DNA from: Epiperipatus broadwayi
Lineage: Eukaryota > Onychophora > Udeonychophora > Euonychophora > Peripatidae
Assembly (NCBI GenBank): GCA_028023455.1
Contig: JAQFVV010006200.1
Span: 9,474,521 to 9,538,520 of the forward strand
DNA length: 64,000 nucleotides
Direction: 5' to 3'
Below the pieces are notes generated by a model that worked only from the letters and a program-made list of their open reading frames with translations, made no database searches and was not told the origin of the DNA. Positions 57,380 through 64,000 of the stretch are shown piece by piece; positions within the stretch are counted from its first letter, which is position 1; every line of letters begins with the position of its first letter. The translations under genes and the position numbers were made by a program.

Positions 57380-57885
57380 ACATTTCCCATTACATTTGGG
57401 GGGCCAGTTTGGGATAATTCCAACCAAAAAAAAGGTGATTAAACCCATTTCAAGTTTTTTTTATTAGCATTCAGATTTTTTTCTAGATCCCTATATTATT
57501 ATAAATTTATAACTCTAATATAATAATTAATAAAAAACTGAATTAGCCATTGAAATACAAAAAATAACAAATAAGAAATAGTGAATGAGAAATATGAGAA
57601 TTTATATTTTTATTGTAAAAAAAAAAATCTGTGTCTTTAGACAGCAATAGTTGTATGAACAGGTTGGTAGAGGTAACAATCAGAAAAACACAAATAAATA
57701 ATAAGAATACATTAAAAATAAAATAAGTATATGGTAGTCATAGAGTTCTCTAGGAGATACTTAGTGTAAAGAGGGAAAGGAAAGTACATTCTAATTTCAA
57801 AAATAGTAAAGAAAGAAACAATAAAACTAAAGTTTTTATATATGTTTAACTCTTGTAGAGAAGTTTAGCAACTAATTTTATTATC
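57380..57885. other. AT-rich DNA, nothing recognised
   Basis: No gene seen. Confidence 0.5.
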
Positions 57886-57886
57886 T

Positions 57887-57931
<45 letters not shown>

Positions 57932-57974
57932 AGATAAACATATTTTTACCGGCACAATATATATATATATATGA
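57886..57974. repeat. Long interrupted AT microsatellite
   Basis: Two or three TA runs around AAGATAAACATATTTTTACC, partly self-complementary (CTTATATATA ... TATATATAAG). Confidence 0.9.
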
Positions 57975-58271
57975 TTACAAGTGTCAAGACAAAATGCAGA
58001 CTCAAGGAAATGAAACTATGGTTTCTGTGAGAGAAAGATAAAAAAAAAAAAATTGAAGAACTGAAAACTATAATAAAAAATAAAATGAACTAATAAAAGA
58101 TGAAAGTGGCTAGCTGATAAGAAAATCAGAGAAAATAAAAAGAAGATGTTGTGATAGATGAGAAAATGGATAAAACAAATTGTGTTTTGATTTCTAAATC
58201 ACAAGATATAGAAATTAGGTTTAAGCCACTAAACATCACATGATCACATCTCACACTAGCGCATAATTGTT

Positions 58272-58432
58272 GTAAACAAAGGCAAAACTCTCCATACCGT
58301 AGTGCCACCCTGTGCTAACAAGAGTATAGAAGAAAGGGTACTGAGATAAAAGCATAATCCTTCTGGCACCCATTGATTACTCTAGTTGGCACAGGGTGGC
58401 ACTACTGTATGGAGAGTTTTGCCTTTGTAAAC
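58272..58432. mobile_element. Fold-back element A, copy 5
   Basis: Inverted repeat with left end GTAAACAAAGGCAAAACTCT and right end the complement; inner CCACCCTGTGC/GCACAGGGTGG. The left flank TAAGCCACTAAACATCACAT, GATCACATCTCACACTAGCG is shared with copies 2 and 3, so the mobile unit may be larger than the hairpin. Non-coding. Confidence 0.87.
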
Positions 58433-58725
58433 TAGGTCTAAATTAGATAAAACAGATAAAGTTGATGTTAAATGCCAGAGTGCATTAGTTAAAGATGATT
58501 ATGATATTAATAGTATAAATAAGTTTAGAGTTGACACAGAAGCCTTGAATGTTGATATCTCTTATAGTTGATCACATATTTTAAAGTACACATAATGTGA
58601 ACAAAAGCAAAAATGAAGGAATATCTAATTTGGAAAATGAATTAGGCTATTTATATATTAAAGAAATAAGTGATCATTTTTATAAAATTAAATATAGAAG
58701 TGGTTTACTTAGTAGAGTGTATAAA

Positions 58726-58923
58726 GGAAAAGTACCAAGAAACCACAAAGATAAAAGTTAGGGAACAAGAGAAGAGAAACCCAGAATTAAGACAAGTAAT
58801 TATGCTAGATAGGGACAAATTTAAGGAAAAGTACCAAGAAACCACAAAGATAAAAGTTAGGGAACAAGAGAAGAAAAACCCAGAATTAAGACAAGTAATT
58901 ATGCTAGATAGGGACAAATTTAA
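58726..58923 (+). repeat. 99-bp tandem duplication, open in one frame
   Basis: Two units differ at a single base. As 99 is a multiple of three the frame passes through both, giving twice EKYQETTKIKVREQEK, NPELRQVIMLDRDKFK. The peptide is charged, probably helical, and followed by a stop at 58,934. Upstream (58,440-58,570) SALVKDDYDINSINKFRVDT is also open. These could be scraps of an unrecognised element. The near-identity shows the duplication is recent. Confidence 0.85.
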
Positions 58924-58939
58924 AAACTCATTATGAGGG

Positions 58940-59635
58940 TGCTAATGCAAAAAAATAGATATAGAAAGCTGAAAATAAAAATTTCAATTTTTTTAGAGAC
59001 CATATGGTCGATAAATGATTTTCAGGTAATTCCAAGTGAGAGCCTGTACATTAATAAAAAATATTTAGAAAAAAGTAAAATTTAATCCTTATATAAATAA
59101 GGATGGCTTCTAAATTGATGAGCCTAGATTTGTTAAAAGGACAAAAGTTATAGGGAAAAGGAAAAATAAATGTATTAGGTATAAAAGTTTATTAGAGTAA
59201 ATACGAAAAATGACCACTATAAAAATTAAAACTAAGTTAATAAGTTCATTAAAAAATTGTTGGGATTTGATTGTTTTACTGATGGATGGAATGTTTATCA
59301 TTGTTTTGAGAAGGCTGTGATTGCATTATGCTCCTGAGGTTTTTTTTTTATCTCAGCACTGTTCCCAAACATTTTATACTCAAAAGTTAGGCAGGCGTAA
59401 TATTGATGATATATATTTATTAACCCCTATGTCTCATAGTAGAGAACGGTTTTATTTATGGTATTAGTATTTGTCTATATATGGGTTGGTAGATGTCATA
59501 TGGCTGCAGAAAGGAATTTGCTATTAACTGAAAGGAGACCCTTTGATTCCTCTTGGAGGCCTTAAAGGAACTGAGCAGGGCAAATTCCTAATGTCCACTC
59601 CATATGTTCTTGTTGTTGCAGCTGTTATTACTATG
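58940..59635. other. AT-rich DNA upstream of RTE
   Basis: No gene seen. The 5' limit of the RTE element could not be fixed; it lies somewhere to the left of 59,829. Confidence 0.45.
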
Positions 59636-59828
59636 TGATTATTCATATAGTATATGAACATGGATGGGCTGCTCACCAACACACATTAGCCTGCGTGGTG
59701 AGTTTATTGGCTTTTTACCTCTGAGTTTAAGATCAAGAAACACCATGGTCTTTCTTCTCAGTTGCCTGATAAGGCAGAATGAATGTCTGTGTAAATGATA
59801 AATATTTTTCCAATACATATATACAATT

Positions 59829-60956
59829 ATGACAAACAAAAATAAATTATGGCCCTTATTCCCAGGAGGCTGTAAAGCCACCAACCAAGGCAGCAGTTGG
59901 TGGCTGAAGGTGGAGGGTGCTAAGAATCCCCTGATTGTGGACCCAGGCTGCCATTTGATGATGACTTTTTATTTAGGTACTTACAACTGCAGATCACTTT
60001 CAAGTGAAGGAATATTGCAAGAATTAGAAGAAGAACTCTCTTATATTAAATGGGACATTATTGGACTTTGTGAAGTTAGAAGAAAAGGTGAAGAGACAAT
60101 TGATTTAAAAAGTGGACATATACTCTATTATAAAGGCACAAATATTGGAAATACAAGTGGAGTAGGATTCATTATAAATAAAAAGTGGAAGAACAATATT
60201 GTGGAGATTGATGGTGTATCGGACAGAGTGGCAAGATTAGTTATACAACTTAATAGCAGATACCAAATGCAGATAATTCAGGGTTATGCCCCAACAAGTT
60301 CTCATAGTGATGAAGTAGTAGAAGATTTTTATATGGATGTACAAAAGGCTTTTGATCAGAGTAAACAACATTTTAAAATTGTTATGGGAGACTTTAATGC
60401 TAGAATTGGTAAACAAATGAAAGATGAAAGTGCTGTAGGTAATTTTGGTTATGGTAATAGAAATGAGAGAGGACATAGACTTGTGGAGTTTGCAGAAAAA
60501 GAAAAACTTTATATTATGAATTCTTTTTTTGAGAAAAATGTTAAAAGGAAATGGACATGGAAGCATCCAAATGAAGGTACAGCAGAATTGGATTATATTT
60601 TGACTAACAGGAAATACATATTTCAAGATTGTAATGTTCTTAATAAATTTAACACAGGAAGTGATCATCGATTAGTAAGGTGTAAGATACGTGTTAATGT
60701 AAAACTAGAGAGACAAAAATTATTAAGAAAAACAATATTTACAGTTGATATTCCTAATCTTCAGAAACATTCTAATGAATTTAAATTAGAACTTACAAAT
60801 CGGTTTCAAGTATTAGTAGATTTTGAACATGATTCAGATTTGAATGAAATTAATATGAAAATAACTGATACACTTTTAAAAACTGCAACAAAGATAGCTG
60901 GTAGAAAAAAGCAGCAATTGACCAATAAAATTTTACTGAGGGAGGGGGGAGATTGA
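59829..60956 (+). CDS. RTE apurinic-like endonuclease part, ends at premature TGA
   Basis: 375 codons from the first Met; homology starts nearer residue 45 (MMTFYLGTYNCRSL), so an internal Met may be the true start. It is the AP-endonuclease-like nuclease that nicks target DNA. Visible catalytic landmarks: TYNCRSL (Asn53), GLCEVRR (Glu82), QGYAPTS (Tyr153), MGDFNARIG (Asp188, Asn190), AELDYIL (Asp255) and GSDHRLV (Asp279-His280). All are intact. The last ten codons (ILLREGGD) come from a GGGAGGGGGGAG-containing 33-bp insertion; the TGA at 60,954-60,956 is part of it. Without the insertion the frame runs straight into the reverse transcriptase. Confidence 0.88.
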   Translation: MTNKNKLWPLFPGGCKATNQGSSWWLKVEGAKNPLIVDPGCHLMMTFYLGTYNCRSLSSEGILQELEEELSYIKWDIIGLCEVRRKGEETIDLKSGHILYYKGTNIGNTSGVGFIINKKWKNNIVEIDGVSDRVARLVIQLNSRYQMQIIQGYAPTSSHSDEVVEDFYMDVQKAFDQSKQHFKIVMGDFNARIGKQMKDESAVGNFGYGNRNERGHRLVEFAEKEKLYIMNSFFEKNVKRKWTWKHPNEGTAELDYILTNRKYIFQDCNVLNKFNTGSDHRLVRCKIRVNVKLERQKLLRKTIFTVDIPNLQKHSNEFKLELTNRFQVLVDFEHDSDLNEINMKITDTLLKTATKIAGRKKQQLTNKILLREGGD

Positions 60957-62819
60957 AATAAAATTTCTACTGAGACTAGAGAATTTATGAAGAAAAGAAG
61001 GAATATGAAGATATACAAAAATGATGCATTAAAAAGAATTGAATATCTCGAATTTTGTAAAATGGTGTGGAAAAGAGTTGAAAATGATATAAGAAAGTAT
61101 AACTGTGAACTAGCAAGGAAAGCTGTAGAAGAAAATAAAAGTCTTAAGAATGTAAAACAACATTTTGGTATTGGTAGGAAATTTATATCTGCAATAAGAA
61201 AAAAAGATGGAATTATTACTAAAAAGAGAGATGACATCATGAAATTGGTAGAAGATTTTTATCAAGAATTATATAGTAATAAAGAACAAGTACCTCCTAT
61301 ATCTATTACATCTTCCGAATTGCCCAGAATTTTAAATGAAGAAGTGAGACATGCAATTAAATGTATGAAGAAAGGAAAGGCTCCAGGTAATGATGGAATT
61401 ATAATTGATATATTAAAAGAAGCAGGTGAAGAAATAGAAATTTTTTTAGCAAAGTTATATACCAAATGTCTAAATGATAAAGATGTACCAGATGATTGGA
61501 AGAATGCAGTAATAATATTAATATTTAAAAAAGGTGATAAAGAAGATATTAGAAATTACAGACCTATCAGCCTTTTATCAGTTTTATATAAAATTTTTAC
61601 CAAGATAATTACAACTCGTCTACAGAGAACATTGGATTTCCACCAACCAAGAGAACAAGCTGGATTTAAAAGTGGTTTTAGTACAGTAGATCATATCCAG
61701 GTATTGAGAGAAGTTATAGAAAGGACAAATGAATATGAGTTGTCATTATGTTTTGGATTTGTAGATTATGAAAAGGCATTTGATTCTATAAACATTTCTT
61801 CAGTGATTAAAGCATTGGATCATCAAGGTATAGATCCAGGATATTGTCATATTTTAAAGAATATTTATAAAAATGCAACAGCAACAATTAGATTACATAA
61901 TGATACTGGGAAAGTCAACATTGAAAAAGGTGTAAGACAAGGTGACTCCATATCTCCAAAACTTTTTACAGCAGTGCTGCAAGAAGTATTTTGTGGATTA
62001 AAATGGGAAACTAAAGGAGTGAAAGTAAATGGAGATTATTTAAGTCATTTAGATTTCGCAGATGATGTAGTTGTTTTTGCAAATAATGCTTCAGAGCTGC
62101 AGGATATGTTGCAGGAGTTATCAGATGAAAGTAGGAAAGTAGGACTAAAGATAAATGTTAAAAAGACTAAAGTAATGTTTAATCGATTTGCTCAAAATAT
62201 GAAAATAAAGATTGATTATGATGAATTAGAAGAAGTTAACAGTTACAAATATCTTGGTCAGATTATTAATACAGATGGAAACATAATGGAGGAAATTAAT
62301 CATAGAATTAAACTTGGTTGGAGTGCTTTTGGTAGAAATAACTTGATACTAAAAGGAAATATGCCTATGTGTTTGAAAAGGAAGGTTTTTAACAAATGTG
62401 TTTTACCAGTTCTTACTTATGGATCTGAGACTTGGACACTTAATAGAAGAGCAATACAGAGACTTCAGACCACTCAAAGAAGTATGGAGAGATGTATGTT
62501 GGGAGTAACAAGAAGAGATCGAAAATGCAATGTATGGGTAAGAGAACAAACAGGTGTTACTGACCTCATTGAAAAAATTAAAAGATTGAAGTGGAGTTGG
62601 GCTGGACATATTGCTAGAAGAGATGATAATAGATGGACAATTGAAATTTTAAACTGGATTCCAAGAGATTGTAAAAGACCCAGAAAGAGACCACATGTGA
62701 GATGGATGGATGAAATAAGAAAGTGTGCAGGGGTGATGTGGAGAAGAGAAGTTAAAGATAAGAGAAGATGGATTAATTTTGGAGAGACCTTCATCCTGCA
62801 GTGTATTGATAATGGTTGA
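60957..62819 (+). CDS. RTE reverse transcriptase part, same frame after TGA
   Basis: The same frame as the endonuclease, with first Met at 60,987 (610 residues). It copies element RNA at the nicked target. Motifs counted from that Met: GKAPGNDG (130-137), DDWKNAVIILIFKKGDK and NYRPISLLSVLYK (169-211), EQAGFKSGFSTVDHI (about 223-237), FVDYEKAFDS with catalytic Asp260, GVRQGDSISP (about 315-324), FADD (357-360) with catalytic Asp359-Asp360, SYKYLGQ thumb (about 429), then YGSETWTLN and the LKWSWAGHIARRDD..R.RKRPHVRWMDEIRK tail. Length and motifs are complete. Codon usage is strongly A/T-ended like the surroundings. Translation after the TGA would need readthrough or an internal start. Confidence 0.9.
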   Translation, partial: NKISTETREFMKKRRNMKIYKNDALKRIEYLEFCKMVWKRVENDIRKYNCELARKAVEENKSLKNVKQHFGIGRKFISAIRKKDGIITKKRDDIMKLVEDFYQELYSNKEQVPPISITSSELPRILNEEVRHAIKCMKKGKAPGNDGIIIDILKEAGEEIEIFLAKLYTKCLNDKDVPDDWKNAVIILIFKKGDKEDIRNYRPISLLSVLYKIFTKIITTRLQRTLDFHQPREQAGFKSGFSTVDHIQVLREVIERTNEYELSLCFGFVDYEKAFDSINISSVIKALDHQGIDPGYCHILKNIYKNATATIRLHNDTGKVNIEKGVRQGDSISPKLFTAVLQEVFCGLKWETKGVKVNGDYLSHLDFADDVVVFANNASELQDMLQELSDESRKVGLKINVKKTKVMFNRFAQNMKIKIDYDELEEVNSYKYLGQIINTDGNIMEEINHRIKLGWSAFGRNNLILKGNMPMCLKRKVFNKCVLPVLTYGSETWTLNRRAIQRLQTTQRSMERCMLGVTRRDRKCNVWVREQTGVTDLIEKIKRLKWSWAGHIARRDDNRWTIEILNWIPRDCKRPRKRPHVRWMDEIRKCAGVMWRREVKDKRRWINFGETFILQCIDNG

Positions 62820-62842
62820 TAATGATGATGATGATGATGAGA

Positions 62843-64000
62843 TGTCATATTGTGCTTGAGATATTTTTTTGGTGTGCATGTTGCATGGTATACACATTGT
62901 CAGTGATGGACTTCTTTGTCTATTCCAGCATTATGAGCGGATGATCAGATCCAATGAATCATTCAAATTGAATTTAAATATATATATATATATATATCAA
63001 ATATGACAAAATTTTGAAAGAATTACATATATCTAAAGAGGACATTTTTGTTTGTTTTATGAAAGCTTGTAAGTCCACTTTTTAAAGAAGTGTAGCTAAA
63101 CATGACATTAAATTTAGAAAATGTTTTAGCGTTGAAATGAAATCGAACAATATTATATACTAAATCAATTATTTTATTCCTAAATGGAAAAGGGCAAATG
63201 TAACCTGCATAACATTGTTTACATAAATAGTTTTAAAAATATGAATACAAAAATTATTATGAATTTTAAAATGTACAAGATATTTATTTTTAATCTTTAA
63301 TCATTAACAATTTGAAAAAAATAATTATAAAAAATAAAAGTTTATTTCTTTGTTTGGTAAAAGCCTGAAATTCGGGCAAAGCCGCTTGGAGCGTTGATGC
63401 TAGACAAAATCAATGAAATATAACGTTACTGGGCTGCCACAACTTTTTTCTTTTTTTTATACAACAAGGTTTTTTTTTTTTTTTTTCTAATATTGATTAA
63501 ACTAATAATTTTTATTTCATTTACAACATGATTTCTTTATTATTAAACAAATTTTGATATTCATTTTCGTTACTTTTTGTGGGTTTTTTGTTGGAACCTG
63601 ATATTTTTTCAACAAATTTTGCTAATTGTATTTTTTTTTCTTTTTATCATTTGAAAACTTTGGACCGTTTCACGATGTCAAAAAAATTTGTTTGAATCCC
63701 ACTGCCGAAAAAATAGAATACAATTATTTGCGACTTGTTTAGAACTTAATTCTACCTTTCTTTTTTTTTTTTGTCTTGACTAAATGGTTTTTCTTCTTAT
63801 TATTATTATTAATTTTACTTTTTTTTTTAAACACAACTTGTTATCACTTTGATTTAGATTATGTTTGAATTAGCCTTTTTTTTTTTTGGCTACTACAAGA
63901 AACAGCTTTTTGAGCGGGAGAAGGGGGGGGGGAATTCATACTGTTTATTATTAACAAAAAGGCAACAAAACTAGTCAATTATTTTAACAGCGCTGAAAAA
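62843..64000. other. AT-rich DNA with T tracts and a G run
   Basis: Contains a TA run (62,981-62,998), a GC-richer phrase near 63,362-63,440 (CCTGAAATTCGGGCAAAGCC), many T tracts from 63,440 onward and an 8-10 G run near 63,925. No gene seen up to the window edge. Confidence 0.5.

Larger units (their letters stand above)
59640..62842 (+). mobile_element. Nearly full-length RTE-type LINE
   Basis: An approximate 5' untranslated region (59,640-59,828), one coding frame for endonuclease and reverse transcriptase, and a stop codon lying in a TGATAATGATGATGATG tail with practically no 3' untranslated region. One joined endonuclease-RT frame, a very short 3' end and a TGA-based simple-repeat tail are marks of the RTE clade. 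The only coding lesion seen is a 33-bp insertion with an in-frame TGA. A 3' fragment of a related copy lies at 40.5-41.0 kb. Target-site duplications could not be identified because the 5' end is unclear. Confidence 0.88.

Noticed and set aside
60237-62897. Minus-strand frames opposite the RTE
   Set aside because: Shadows of the long RTE frame, produced by its A-rich coding strand.
1-64000. CRISPR arrays, operons, rRNA genes, complete host tRNA genes
   Set aside because: None seen; direct repeats present are dimers, microsatellites or a degenerate minisatellite without regular spacers.

Overview
This is AT-rich eukaryotic nuclear DNA, most likely from an invertebrate animal. The reasons are long intergenic tracts, AT microsatellites, tRNA-derived SINEs with target-site duplications, RTE-type and other LINEs, Penelope-like elements (PLEs) with GIY-YIG endonucleases, Ty3/gypsy debris, and no operons or ribosome binding sites. 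I cannot name the species. No complete host protein gene is convincing; almost everything recognisable is mobile-element sequence at different stages of decay.

Layout. 1-1400: a decayed LINE reverse transcriptase (minus strand). 1.4-6.5 kb: fold-back elements, a SINE, and two related large inverted-repeat elements, one with a nested 75-bp element. 6.5-11.8 kb: featureless AT-rich DNA. 11.8-13.5 kb: two PLE endonuclease copies head to head, then a 522-bp element with ~100-bp terminal inverted repeats. 13.5-25.2 kb: mostly featureless DNA with a SINE, tandem dimers, fold-back elements, a 1-kb degenerate minisatellite and a perfect 86-bp-arm palindrome. 25.2-33 kb: LINE scraps, a dispersed repeat, a second inverted PLE pair and a ~436-bp dimer. 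36.2-38.3 kb: a block of different composition. 39.6-41.5 kb: LINE, tRNA-like/hammerhead-like, RTE and PLE remnants. 41.6-49.1 kb: two ~2.9-3.0-kb direct repeats flanking a broken gypsy gag-protease-pol fragment. 49-59 kb: dimers, a 645-bp palindrome, a PLE palindrome and another fold-back element. 59.6-62.84 kb: a nearly intact RTE retrotransposon, the only element that could recently have supplied mobilising enzymes.

How parts fit. The RTE encodes an APE endonuclease and reverse transcriptase in one frame, broken by a single TGA inside a 33-bp insertion; such a LINE could have mobilised the two tRNA-like SINEs, whose 11-13-bp target duplications fit LINE-type integration, although no shared 3' end was shown. 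The PLE pieces recur with a short RNA-like motif (CTGANGA-like box, hairpin, GAAA(C) box). It resembles the hammerhead ribozymes known from PLEs, and at 39,987-40,051 it sits in a possible three-helix junction behind a tRNA-like head.

Recurring themes are inverted pairing of repeats (fold-backs and PLEs) and low-copy tandem dimers. Assignments of old fragments rest on reading translated motifs by eye.
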